From Trichoplusia ni (Eukaryota > Arthropoda > Insecta > Lepidoptera > Noctuidae), in the NCBI RefSeq assembly GCF_003590095.1, contig NC_039483.1, positions 15,934,001 through 15,998,000 of the forward strand: a DNA stretch of 64,000 bases. The letters are read 5' to 3'. A program made the translations under genes and the position numbers. The notes beneath the pieces are model-generated. The model did not search any database. It had not been told where the DNA came from and saw nothing but the letters and a program-made list of their open reading frames with translations. Positions 38,448-49,804 of this stretch are shown here, one piece after another; the stretch's first letter is position 1, and every line of letters starts with the position of its first letter.

Positions 38448-39496
38448 TTTTCACTGTAATAGAAATAACTGCTAATTAGTCAATTTAAAATTAGAAAAAT
38501 AACTAACAAGAATCAAAATGGAGTCAACCAGCGATAACGCCGTCATTTTGTCCTTTGCTTCATTTTAAAGCTATGAATCTTACAGTACTCAATTCATTGT
38601 TTAAAAACAAAGATGTGATATATTGGGTCGACTTTTTAAATTGATGAGTTTCTCAATAGTAATTCGAATTCACGAATAATGTAATAGTTTTATGCCTTTT
38701 TCCTAGTTGAGAATTAAATTCTTTACTTTAATAATTGATCGTCATCATCAGCTGCTGTATATAGGCCTCTAGACTTAATATAAAGTCCAATACTACATAA
38801 ATTTATAAAGTGTCTAAGTATTAATTGTTATCAATAATTCAATTATGTTTATCTTTAAATACTTTGAAATAGGTACTTGCTGCATCATGTAGCTGTATTA
38901 TAAATACGAAGAAAGTGATAAGAACACTTATGTCAGTGCTATGTTACAAATAGTTTTATCTGACCTTTTTTTTATTTCAAAATAATTATTTTGAGTGAAT
39001 CTTTGACTGCTAAGTAACTCATAATCAACTCATTAATTTTAAAATGTTCATCAAAGTATTTAACGAATTAATTAAGAATTACATAATTAAAACATTGTTT
39101 ACTTAATTTAGGTTTCATGTATTTGTGATAGTTATGATAAGAAATGTTGTTGACAATACAACTAAACTGATTATTTATATTTCCTGTGCATGGAAATTAA
39201 AACTATATAACACATTATCATTGGATGAACTGAGTTTCCTGTACCTATTATTTAAGCCTGCCCATTCAATATTCATAATACATAAAAACTCATTGTAGGC
39301 TCTTTTTAATACTTAATGTTCCTTGTTATTCAGCCTTTTGACTGGCCATATAAGGATTACAATTCACAAGTATTTGCCCTATCCTGATACAATAGACAAT
39401 GAAATATATTCAGCAGTTTTTTTGGCATGGTGAACTCCACCATACCATAAACTATACTTGTATATGGTTTGAATAAAGAATTTCAAAATGTTGTAT

Positions 39497-39643
39497 TTTC
39501 AACACAAAACACTTGTATACCAAACTATAAACTCTATCTAGATTTTTAGTTCAGAAATACTTTTTAGGCAGTTTAAAAATGAATTTGTTTAGATTATTCG
39601 CATAATAGATCCAGAAGTAAATGGTATTTACAGATGACAAACC
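39497..39643. repeat. Duplicated segment, copy A
   Basis: Shares with 40880-41040 an ordered set of blocks: TTCAACAC(A)(A/G)AACACTT, CTATCTA, TTTTTAGG(C/G)AGTTTAA and TATTTACAGATGACAAA. The two are in the same orientation about 1.4 kb apart and clearly diverged. Confidence 0.65.
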
Positions 39644-40879
39644 TTGATATTTAAATTTGTAATGAATAAATTGAAATAAAGCCAAAAATAATATTTTCAA
39701 ATAATAGTTCCAGACTGCAAATTAAAGGCTTAATTCAAACAATAACTACTCAAAAACTGAAATTAAGTTGTTTAGAAACCTTTTTTAATATACCTACTGT
39801 ATTGCATCAGGTTTTGTTACACTCTGTTTTACAAATAGTTATGAAAATAGAAATTCTAACTGGAAATATAAACATTTAACCAAAGCATGCGGTTAACGTC
39901 AACATAATAATATAATGTTTGGAAACATTGTTTATCCTTAGCTTTAGACTTGCCAACAGTCTCATATATCACCTATTTGCTTGGCAGAACTGAGATCTAG
40001 ATATGAATAGCAGTCCATTGATCTCTGTTTTTGACTAATTATATAAATCTGTGCGCAATTATTTTCATTAATATCTCATTAAAGATAAGGAGTTTTAAAA
40101 TATCAACACTATTTTTACTTCACACTAAAAGGTTGAAAATAAAAAAATGTCATAAACAATAATTAATAGTATTTGTAACATTACAAGATTGAAATACTTA
40201 CATTAATTTATTAATCACAAATAGAATTTAACACACTAAGATGGTCACACAACAGTTTTGTTTTGTATGTTGTCACATACAGTAAAGCAAAGTAAGAAAC
40301 CAATCAAACAAAGCACCCATTTGCAAGAGGAAATTTCTCTGATGTAGTTATGGGCAGAATAGGGACTGCACTGCTATTTATAACTTGCTTCTACAAACCA
40401 TAAATAGCCACAACACAGCTACTTAAAGAATTATGAGACATTTTACATCATTTAAATTGATAATTACTATGAAACCATTAACAAATGACACCCACTTAAT
40501 GAATGCTTTAATTCTTTATCACTCAACTGATTACAAGTACAATAATAATACTGCTACTAACCAGGATTCAGTTTTTTTTTTTTTCAAGTCACTGCAAAAA
40601 GATTAAGGAACTCGGTTGACCGGTTCCGTGCGTCGTAATACGTTGTATGTGTGGCAGAATACTTCATGCTTCCTTCGGCTGCAACTTCACAAGCTAAAAA
40701 AGCCGGGATTTCCATGGAAGATAAGTAAGTGTTGGCGTATTCAAAATCAAAAGTGTACATTAATCGTATATTACTAAGACGCAAAATATCGTAAAACTCT
40801 TTTCTATTAGTTCCGAATGCGTATATATTAGTTAGATATAGTTAATATATAAATTAGTAAACTACGTTAAATCCAATTT

Positions 40880-41040
40880 TATTCAACACAGAACACTTCT
40901 ATTCCAAACGAAGTTTAGGCATCCCTATTAACCCTATCTACACAATAACTAAACTTTTTAGGGAGTTTAAGCAGGCATTTCTTTATATAATTTGCATAAA
41001 ACAAATTCACACGCAAGAAAGTATTTACAGATGACAAAAA
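40880..41040. repeat. Duplicated segment, copy B
   Basis: Direct-repeat partner of 39497-39643, with small insertions relative to it. The ordered shared blocks make a chance match unlikely. It may be an old dispersed repeat or a local duplication. Confidence 0.65.
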
Positions 41041-41709
41041 CAGGTAAATTGTGTTGTGACATTTGAAACGACAATTAATGTGACTTTGACAGAAACAGCT
41101 GAAAAATTAGCGTAACCACAGATTATATTTCATTAAACAAGTTATAAAGTTTTTGAATTATTATAATAACCTAAAGTACACTTAAGTCGAAATTATTTCT
41201 TAATCTATTTGATTTAATTTTAATTTAAATAAATACCAGGACTGTTTTATCTCCTTTGGCACTAATAGTAAATAGAATGAGAACTTGCGCGTTTGATACA
41301 AATCGGTCATTGTAATGCGTCTAATCTAAGCTTCGAGTATGGCAAAAAAAAATTACATACACACTGAGTGTGACACATCACAAGTCATTTTTAAATTTAC
41401 TTTTGTTTTGAATGAAAATAATTTAAGTTCGTTTTTTTTTTTCAAGACATTGATCGTGTACACAATACGACATTACCGGCAAAACTTGTCAGCTCTCACT
41501 TCACGGCAATAAAGTTCAATTTCGTACAATTCAATGATCATGAGTATGGTCTGGCAGCTATAAATGTGCAGAAACAATTTTAATCTAATAAAATTATAAT
41601 ACAACTCCTTCTCGCATCGCTAAAATTACAACCCATTGTAAGTATGCAATAAGTAAAATTCTATGAAGTTTGCATAATTATTTTTCATTCCTTACGTATC
41701 CACAATTTG

Positions 41710-41719
41710 GGGATATCCC
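41710..41719. promoter_or_regulatory. Consensus NF-kB/Rel site upstream of cGLR gene 2
   Basis: GGGATATCCC fits the kB consensus GGGRNWYYCC and is embedded in a longer palindrome, TTTGGGGATATCCCC. It lies about 270-400 nt before the predicted leader exon of gene 2. In insects, Relish and Dorsal-type factors bind such sites in immune genes. Functionality is inference. Confidence 0.5.
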
Positions 41720-41984
41720 CCAAATTAATCAGTATTGCCGCGTAATAATTTTCTACTAACTTGGTTGAATATGGTTTTCATTTAGAAGTTTTATTTTTCG
41801 ATATCATAACATTTCTTGTGATTATTAAGTAATTTTTCTTAGTTAATTAATTATTTGTACACCAAATTGTTTGTAAACGGTTATATATATCGCATCGAAT
41901 GTTAATAAAATACAAAATCCGAAAGTGACATTACTTTTAGAAGAATTTTTAATTAGTATCTAGCCTTACTGACTTGCATAAATT

Positions 41985-42127
41985 TAGCCGGACAGTGCTG
42001 TAAATATTGGAGAATCGTTTGAGTTTTCACATTTTAACTTACGAAGTGCAAGTGCACAGAGTTCATTGTGTTTCGTTGTAATCTTTTCGTAACTGCTTTT
42101 ATTTGATAAATACCTACATACAAGAAG
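41985..42127 (+). promoter_or_regulatory. Predicted promoter and untranslated leader exon of cGLR gene 2
   Basis: The block containing GAGAATCGTTTGAGTTTTC matches GAGAATCGTTCGAGTTTT upstream of gene 3 (about 48278), and both blocks end about 120-140 nt later at a consensus donor (AAG|GTAAGC here, donor at 42128). The coding exon of gene 2 begins after an acceptor at 43613, so a 5' UTR intron of about 1.5 kb is implied. The exact transcription start is unknown. Confidence 0.5.
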
Positions 42128-43322
42128 GTAAGCAAAAAAAAAACAAATTATATTATTGTTTATTTATATTTATATGCGTGGCATGTTTTATGGAAGGTAA
42201 CTTATGGTCAGACTGTTTCATAAACACTCTGAATCACAGTGCAGTGAGAAGGTGTATAAGTAGGCAAAGAAAATAGTTTTTCTAGAACAAGTTTTCATTT
42301 AATATCAATGAACAGTAAATTAGAGTTGTCTAATGCCTTATCTTTATGTTTAATATATTTAATTATAATTATAATCTATTTTTAAAGATAATGAATATAG
42401 TGTGAAATGAAGTAGGTAACTACAACATTCTTTACCTTATTTGCTACTTAAGTAGTATAGTTAATATAATATTTTATTTTATTTTAATTTTATGATGTAT
42501 ATTTATACATAGGTAACTATATCATTAGGTTGTTGAAAGAAGATTTATCCCTAGACTTCTTGCATAAAACTAGTAAAAAAAGGTATGAATAAATAAAATA
42601 TGAATTAAATATGTAGGAATTATTAATTATTTTATTTAAATAATATTTAAAATATATAATATTTTTTTGTTTAAGCAACACATTTTACTTTATCAAATTG
42701 TTTGAAACATATTCATATTATGATTCCTGACTTGTTAAGTTTTAAGTTGTTATGAAAAACAATGGTCTGTTTGAAAGTGGTGTAATGATCAGATATATTG
42801 TGCGGGGTGGCCAGGGTACACGTGAAAGATAGGTAGTTTGGAAGAAAAATAAGGTGGCCTTTGCCCAGCACTGAGATCTAAAACAGGAAACATAAAAAAA
42901 ATATAAAAAATTTAGTCTGATATTTTTTTCAAGTATAGAGTAACAGCATTTGACTTTTTTATCACCAAATGTCTAAAAAATTTATGGAATATAAGGACCT
43001 ACAAGTACTGTGGCTGTTACTGATCCATTTGTCAACTATATAATTATAGTTCTATTCAGTATATGATTGATCAGTGTTTATTCGGTTTACCCATCATAAC
43101 CGGCACATCTTCAGAGTAATATTGACAAAACAATCACAAATGCCTTTAAGGAGAATTGTGCAATAGAAATTAAATTGAAGCAACATAAAATTAGGTGTAA
43201 GTTAAAACACTTAGTTTTTAAAGTTCTAAAAATTAAATATCAAGGAAATGTTAATAGGTAGGTACAAATTAACTCAACTAAGTACCAATAAAGGTATTAG
43301 GTACTATTCCCAGCACCTCATA

Positions 43323-43542
43323 GGATCGTCGCACACGGGCCACCGGCCACAACTACAAAACGCCGATACAGGCATATTTACTGTAGTTTATAGGGACTTG
43401 CTGCATAAGGTTGAAGCTAGAGGTCGCCACACGCTACAAAACATTGCTCGCTCTTCTATATAAACTGCATAAAAGTATAGGAAATAGCCAGTGCCAGTAG
43501 CGGCGTTTTGTGGTTGTGGCCGGTGGCCCGTGTGCGGGATCC
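43323..43542. mobile_element. MITE with about 50-bp terminal inverted repeats
   Basis: Left arm 43323-43373 and right arm 43493-43542 are near-perfect reverse complements sharing GCACACGGGCCACCGGCCAC. The 220-bp element has no coding capacity. It lies only 72 nt upstream of the first coding exon of cGLR gene 2, in the predicted leader intron. Confidence 0.85.
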
Positions 43543-43617
43543 CATATTCCCTTGAAATATATATTTTTTATAAACTTGTAGTAAATTGTGTACCTACACT
43601 TTTTGACTTTCAGCGAA

Positions 43618-46017
43618 ATGCCAAACGAGGACAGGAATAATACTAACAGGAATAATGAGAGGGATAATCAGTATTCGTCGTATGTGGCCGGAGCCGCGAT
43701 GGGTCTAATCGGTGTTGCAGCCGGCGGCGCGCTGTACTACCTGACTCGTTCGCTGATGCCGACGTCAAGACCAGCTGCACAAGGAAACCCGCCGCCTGAA
43801 GACCAAGCGCCACTAAGGTCTGCGACATCGAGGCACTCCTCGACACCCAGAATCCAAGCCAATCCTACTGCATCCACGTCAAGAAAAAGTGACAATGATT
43901 CGATCTCATCGTATCTTAGTGATTTGATGAACAGAATTTCAACATCAAGGTAAGATTTCGACGACTTCCGTGGTCGAGTGGCGTACGCACCAGTTTCAAG
44001 GTGTCGCTAGCTCTAAGGTCCCGGGTTCGATCCCCGGTCGGGTCAATGTAAAAATTCACATTTCTACATTGTCGCGGGTCTGGGTGCTTTAGCAACTTAC
44101 TTTGGGTACAGAACAATGTATGTGATGTTGTCCGCATTTATTTATTTTTTTATTTTTTATTTTTTATCTCAGATAAATTGTAACAAGAATAAAACCGTCA
44201 CTAGAGGCGCTAGTAGCAAGCAGAGTTTTTGAAAACAACTTCCTGCTTCTCAACATCTGCAAAATATGAAACCTTAAAAAACACATTATCTATTTCAGTG
44301 GAAGCCCAAGTGTAGCTTCGTCCAGTGTCAGAATCAGGGAGGTGCCTCCAGACAACCCCGTTATCACAAACTTGAACTCCCTGCTATCAGACATCCACGT
44401 GAGGTACATCAAACTGAAAGAGTTCGATCTCCACTACAAAGTATTCGACACCATTTTCCAAGATCTACACAAGAAAATGAAGGAAGTGGATCCGTATTAC
44501 CGGAAATATTCAAGCACGGTAAGTGTTTAGGTATTTTAAGAGTGCATGTTTTCTATTAAGACCATGCAAGTTTTATTGAACACAACAATTGTTTTCAGGT
44601 TCAATTTGCTGGCAGCCACTACGATAATTTGCGTATCAAGAAGCCTGACGAATTTGACATGGATATAGTTATTGGTTTGCCATTGAACATTAAAACAGAT
44701 GCTATGAACCCAACTGGAAGCGACATTCTCATCGAGCCGACATCAGCTGGCTTCGTCCAGCTTAAGATGGGCGTCCAGTTCCAACGGCTGCCGATGAGAG
44801 ACAAGGAAGAATGGCTGATCAACAGAGCCGCGTATGAATGGAAGGATGACTCTAACTACCTCCTTCGGTCAAAATTCAACGATTGGTTCAAAAGTGTTGT
44901 GAACAAGGCATTAAACAAATTCGAGGTGTCTGGCAACCGACCTCTGTATTACGTCGAAGGCGTGCCTTACATTATTGACAAATCTGAGTCTGGTCCGGCT
45001 ATGACGCTTCTGATTAGCAACAAATCTAGAAACTTCAAACTGGACGTCGATCTTGTGCCGTGCCTCAAGTTTCCGGAAGATCGGTGGCCCATCGGTAAGA
45101 GCTATCGGCAAATCCCACAAAAATGCAAGAAAGACTATTGGATGGTCGTCGGCAAGCCCAACAAGGAGTCTCCTAGCGTGCTCGGACAGCTGAGGTCCTG
45201 GCGTTTGGCTCTTCATAACCAGGAGAGGGAATTAATGCACAATTCTTACAACTTACGACAAGCTATTCGACTGGTGAGTAAACCTTATGCTTTCTAAAAC
45301 TTTAATACGGAATTATCAAAAATGCACGCCATAACTAGGACTAGGTGTTACCTTTGTCGTAGAACCACATCCATCTATTGCGCACGACCTAGATACATCG
45401 ATGAACAATATATATTTAATCAAAACATCAGATATTGTACATCCGGCTGATAATAATGATTATTTTTGACACAGATCACGGAATTTTGTTTACATTTGAT
45501 ACGCATTTTTTGACATAATAATTAGACTTTTACTCCCGGAACTAGTCTAATCACACCGTGCACCGTGTCTATGTTTTAAACTGACTTCATAATTTTTGTT
45601 CTTGCAATCATTTGTTAATTGCCTTCACTAAAGACTAAATTATTTCAGGTGAAAAAGCTAAGGGACTCGTTGGGAATGAAAAAGATTGCAAGTTACTACA
45701 TCAAGACCCTATTTTATTGGGATGTAGTCGAAATCAATGACCCAGAATATTGGAGGAGGAACAATCCCGCGACATTGTTCAAACTGATGGTTGGGAAACT
45801 GCACCAGGCTTTAGTGGTGGGGAAAATCCCTTACTTCTGGAATAAGGACAACAATCTGATTGGCAATGTTGACAGGAAGGTCCTCAATGAATACTTGTTG
45901 AAACTAGTGCCGCTTATAGATATCCTGGACCAACCGGATAAATACAAGATGGTCGCTAAGTATCTGTTGACGCCGGAAGAGTTTGCCGATTACAATAGAA
46001 AGTTTCTACACATTTGA
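43618..46017 (+). CDS. cGAS-like receptor with N-terminal membrane segment, gene 2
   Basis: Coding exons 43618-43949, 44299-44518, 44599-45273 and 45649-46017 join in frame to 531 residues. The start Met follows an acceptor (CAG|CGAAATG, exon from 43614). Residues 1-18 are polar (RNNxxxxNNERDNQ), 22-42 form a Gly-rich hydrophobic segment with GxxxG spacing, and 43-125 are a Pro/Ser-rich linker. The Mab-21 nucleotidyltransferase follows: GS at 189-190, E202-F-D204 metal ligands, third acid D335 in LDVDLVPCLKF, and the C-lobe signature WRLALHNQERELM at 385-397. All visible catalytic residues are intact, so it should make a cyclic dinucleotide on activation. Unlike gene 1 it has no C-terminal coiled coil and lacks two internal introns. 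The hydrophobic segment suggests anchoring on a membrane (inference). It is a tandem partner of gene 3. Confidence 0.9.
43962..44167 (+). mobile_element. tRNA-derived SINE in cGLR gene 2 intron 1
   Basis: A-box-like TGGTCGAGTGG at 43971-43981 and B-box GGTTCGATCC at 44024-44033 are followed by a body with GGGTCTGGGTGCTTTAGCAA and TATGTGATGTTGTCC and a T/A-rich tail. This is a well-known moth SINE layout. It starts 12 nt after the splice donor of coding exon 1. Confidence 0.85.
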
Positions 46018-47459
46018 AGATACTTAACTCGATAAAGTATTAAGAGATGTTGATTTAGACGTGCTATAAAAGTGATACATATATTTAAATTATTTATCTC
46101 TTTGAAGTTTTTATACAAAATCTGAAATGTATATTTTATAACGTTTTACATACTTTGTGTAAGGGCAATTGCCTCTGACAGTACTCGATATTAAGTTGCC
46201 GTTATGGCTCGCATTGTGTTGGTCACCTTATCACAGCACAGATCGAGTGCTAAATGTCACCAAAAGCGTTTGTGTGATCCACGAAAGCTTGTCCTGTTCA
46301 GGTTGTGAATCCCCCGTGACAAAAGGATCGAATTATTAGACTTAATCTAATATTAAAAATCTAATGTTTAGTCCATCAGACAGTTTTTCATAAAATATTG
46401 AATACGTATTTTTATTTTATCATATCATTCAGAAATCTGTCTGTTCAAGGTTAAAATTAAGTACTCAAATAATATTTTTGCATCACATTTTTTTTGATAA
46501 GATTTAGCCTTAATTAGCCGTAATTTAAGTATTTAGGATTTGGACCATTTGAAGTAAGCTACATTTTAGTAAATAGATTTGACGTTAAAATAGGCCTTAA
46601 AAACATGTGCATAATATGATTGTGAAGCAGATTTTTTAACGATTATTTTTTGTCAGCTGATTTAATTAGATGACTAACGAACGACATGACATTTGCTTAC
46701 ACAGTACTTTACACTTGACAGTTGAAAATTCAATTTAAATTATGTGCAGCTAAAAAAAAGCAAGCTATTGCCTGCCTATCTGCCTATGATATTGTATGTT
46801 AGTTAAGATTCATATTTTTATGACATTGCATTTTTTAAGGTAGCAATTTTATACACATAGATGTTTGTAATTCAGAGAAATACATGGAAATGTGATATAC
46901 GAATGCTTGTTCTGAGTCTGGGTATCTATGGGCTATGATTTGAATGTTTGTGAAACATGGGAGTGTCTCAATTTGATACTGACTGTTAGTAATGTGAAGC
47001 CGTTTTATTTATTAGTCGTGTTAGTATTGTCATAATAGTATAATATATAGTATATTTTATTAATATTGTAATCAACATATTTTATTCTGACTTGTTAAAA
47101 TACTTTATTTATAAATTATATTTGTACCTATATTTAAATAAAGAATATTATAGTGTGAAAATGAGTTTCTTTTTGAGCATCTATACAAAAAGAGTGTTTT
47201 GTGTTTATTTATTTTTTCATAGAAATGTCTACTGCAAGTAAACTAACAATTACTTCCTTATCACTTTACCTTATAAAATATTTTAAAGAGTTTTTTTTTA
47301 AATATGTATATGCTCGTATATTGAACGTATTCAGTCGATAAGCGACGATTATTTTAATATCATTCATATTTTAATTTCCGCAGCACTTTTGTGGCAGCAG
47401 TGACATTCATTTTCGAAATAAGTTTGTTACATTTAGGTTGGTCTACAAATACTGTTATC
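46018..47459. other. 3' flank of cGLR gene 2 and intergenic DNA
   Basis: No coding frame is supported. The best poly(A) signal is AATAAA at 47137-47142, 1.1 kb after the stop, so the 3' UTR may be long or an unseen variant signal may be used earlier. Around 46890-46990 there is a possible old repeat tail similar to 740-920. Confidence 0.5.
47137..47142 (+). terminator. Candidate poly(A) signal downstream of cGLR gene 2
   Basis: AATAAA in the sequence TTTAAATAAAGAATATTATAG. It is the first canonical signal I see after the stop at 46017. Confidence 0.35.
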
Positions 47460-47691
47460 CAGTGGCGGCCTTAGGGGGTGGCGAACAGGGCAATCGCCCG
47501 GGGCCTCGCTCTTGCGGGGGCCTCGCTCTTGCGGGGGCATCGCACCCCTAAAATTCAAATAAAGTTAGTTAACTAATTCATAAGTAAGACTATCTAAAAC
47601 AAAGCTCGTTGATTTTTTGAAGTAGCAAGTACGCAGATCATTTTGTTAAGACCTTCCGCCCGGGGCCTCGCAATGGGTAAGGCCGCCGCTG
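47460..47691. mobile_element. hAT-type MITE with perfect 8-bp target duplication
   Basis: The element begins CAGTGGCGGCCTTA and ends TAAGGCCGCCGCTG, a terminal inverted repeat with one mismatch. It is flanked by the identical 8-mer CTGTTATC (47452-47459 and 47692-47699), the target-site duplication length of hAT transposons. The left part contains a 17-bp tandem duplication (CCTCGCTCTTGCGGGGG). It has no transposase frame. Confidence 0.93.
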
Positions 47692-47903
47692 CTGTTATCA
47701 ATGTATACCAAAAATAAAACATACTCAAAATTTAGGGATTACCCGAACACTGTCCAGTGTTGCTGCGTCAAACGCATTTCTTCCAATTTAGAAGCTATAT
47801 ACTTGGCTTTATTAGCATTTTATTTTACTATTTTTTTTATTAAGATAGGTAATTAAATATTCTACCAATACATTGTGTGTAAATGGTTATTCATCTATAC
47901 TAA

Positions 47904-48161
47904 TCTATACTAATATATAAAGTTGAAGAGTTTGTTTGTTTGTTTGAACGCGCTAATCTCAGGAACTACTGGTCCAAATTGAAAAATTCTTTTTGTGTTG
48001 AATAGACCATTCATCGAGGAAGGCTTTAGGCTATAAACCATCACGCTGCGACTAATAGGAGCTAAGATATAATGTGAAAGTGTGAAAAAAACCGGGCAGG
48101 TATACCTAAATCATAACTTATATCTTCTACCCAAGGGGACGAAGTCGCGGGCAACAGCTAG
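47904..48161 (+). mobile_element. Helitron-like non-autonomous element
   Basis: Starts TCTATACTAATATATAAAG after a short duplication of TCTATACTAA and ends GACGAAGTCGCGGGCAACAG then CTAG followed by T, the end structure of Lep1-type lepidopteran Helitrons. It has the same end sequences as the copy at 26266-26475 in the other orientation. Confidence 0.75.
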
Positions 48162-48264
48162 TAATAGATGAAACGTTAGTAGGATGACAAGAAACGCAAG
48201 TGACGTTATACCTACCTAGAAGAAATTTTAATTTGTGTCTGGCTTCTCTTTCAGATAATTTTAG

Positions 48265-48421
48265 CTGTTCAATGTAGAGAATCGTTCGAGTTTTACATAT
48301 TAGTTACCGAGTATTAGACTTTCTTTGTTCTTATCAAAATGACGCCAGTTTAGGAAAGTTTTACGTTTATTATTGTAATCGAGTGTTTTTATCTTTGATG
48401 TGTACTCAGGACTTGGTTAAG
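48265..48421 (+). promoter_or_regulatory. Predicted promoter and untranslated leader exon of cGLR gene 3
   Basis: Matches the leader of gene 2: GAGAATCGTTCGAGTTTT near 48278, a T-rich middle, and a consensus donor AAG|GTAAGA at 48422. The duplication of this block shows that gene 3 arose with its promoter. No NF-kB consensus was seen just upstream, where a Helitron now ends at 48161. Confidence 0.5.
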
Positions 48422-48610
48422 GTAAGAATATAAACAAAACGATACAATTAATGTATATGTGTGCGTAGCCTGTAAGTGTTGAGATTAGGAAATCTAAATT
48501 GAAACTGTTTATTAAACACAAACTCGGTGCACTATGAGTCGATGTGTACTGAGGGCCGCGTCTCATAGCAATATTTGACTAAAATAATAGTATAATATAT
48601 AATATAATAT

Positions 48611-48849
48611 TGGACAACATTCACACAACGCCATCTAGTCTCAAATTAAGCAGAGCTTGTGTTATGAGTACTAGACAACTGATAAACATACTTATATAGT
48701 TCTAAATACATACATAATATAGATAAATTACACCCAGGCACAGAACAAATGATCGTGCTCATCACACAAACATTTGTCCTGGGTGGGAATCGAACCCACG
48801 AACTCCGGGATAGCAGTCAGGGTCACTAACCACTAAACCAACAGGTCCG
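48611..48849 (-). mobile_element. tRNA-derived SINE, minus orientation
   Basis: On the minus strand the head reads GGTTTAGTGGTTAGTGACC (A-box region) and GGTTCGATTCCC (B-box, plus coordinates 48785-48796), then a body ending near CTAGATGGCGTTGTGTG. It lies in the leader intron of cGLR gene 3. A truncated copy of its 3' part is at 56000-56130. Confidence 0.8.
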
Positions 48850-49105
48850 TCAAAAATACCTTTTAAGTCCGTCTAACCGATTTCCAAAAAATATTGGATC
48901 TGTATTTATTCTTTAATTGATTTTAAATCTCTTGTGACGTCACTTACCAGTACACTTTTTACTAGCAAGAGATGTGCTAAGTCCAACCTACCAAACTTAA
49001 GTGCTTGTAATCTTCCTTACTTTTTAATTACGCGATAAAATGAAAATTCAATATACAGATTTATATTATAAGATTGAGTCAAATACCCAGTGGAAGCGTG
49101 ACAGC
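48850..49105. repeat. Dispersed repeat, copy A
   Basis: Shares GTCCGTC, AAATATTGGAT(A/C) and, at the far end, ATATACAG...TTAGATT(G/C)AGTCAAATACC with 52955-53645. The second copy has been split by a hAT-like MITE. The class of the repeat is unknown. Confidence 0.55.
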
Positions 49106-49804
49106 GCACGACTCGGTGGATAGCGGTGTCTCTCTCTCTCACAACTGCAATAGTTTTACAAGAAGAAGTGGTAGACGGTATAATGAAAAACCGTTAAATT
49201 ATTGACACATTTATTTACTAATTTAATATCAATGTTAATTTTGGGTTTTTGATTATATAATCTTAATAGAAGAATATAATAGCTAATCTAATAGAAGATA
49301 ATACACATTGAATGAAATCCTTCAAACTAAGTAAGACAGTTTCTGATTTCAGAATAGACACATATTCATACATTATGTGTATAATAGTATTAAGTTAGTG
49401 TACCTACATGAGTACTACAAGTTAATTAATAATAAAATCGTAAATTGTAGGACTAATTTATATCTATGGAAATATTAAATTATTAAGTAGGTCTTAAGTC
49501 ACTGTTACTCGTCGACATATAATTTGATAGTATATTGGTATTACCGATCTTATTTAAAAGCTGTGATTTTTGTAGCCCTATAGCTATGGTCTCCGTTATA
49601 ATGGTCTGTCTAATCGGATACGTTTATTTATGGCGGCGTATGAAAGTGAATATACCTTCATAGTCAAAATATCGATTCGAAAAGCTATGATTTTTATAGT
49701 TATCTAGACTGTTACTTACTAGAACATCTAAAAATGGGTTAAAATTGTAATCTATTTCATATGTTCTAAAGTTTATTTTTGTGTTCTTATTATCTACAGC
49801 AATT

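Larger units (their letters stand above)
38448..41979. other. Intergenic stretch between cGLR genes 1 and 2
   Basis: This holds the promoter of gene 1 on the right of 38447 and the upstream region of gene 2. It contains a diverged duplicated segment (39497-39643 and 40880-41040) and an NF-kB-type site at 41710. A short minus-strand frame (ATG at about 40716, 44 codons starting MEIPAFLACEVAAEG) has plausible codon use but no recognised domain and could be part of an unrecognised exon. Confidence 0.5.

Noticed and set aside
43962..44045. Functional tRNA gene
   Set aside because: A and B boxes are present, but there is no proper cloverleaf and the sequence continues into a SINE body and tail.
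48770..48849. Minus-strand tRNA gene
   Set aside because: Same reasoning: it is the head of a SINE whose truncated tail copy is at 56000-56130.
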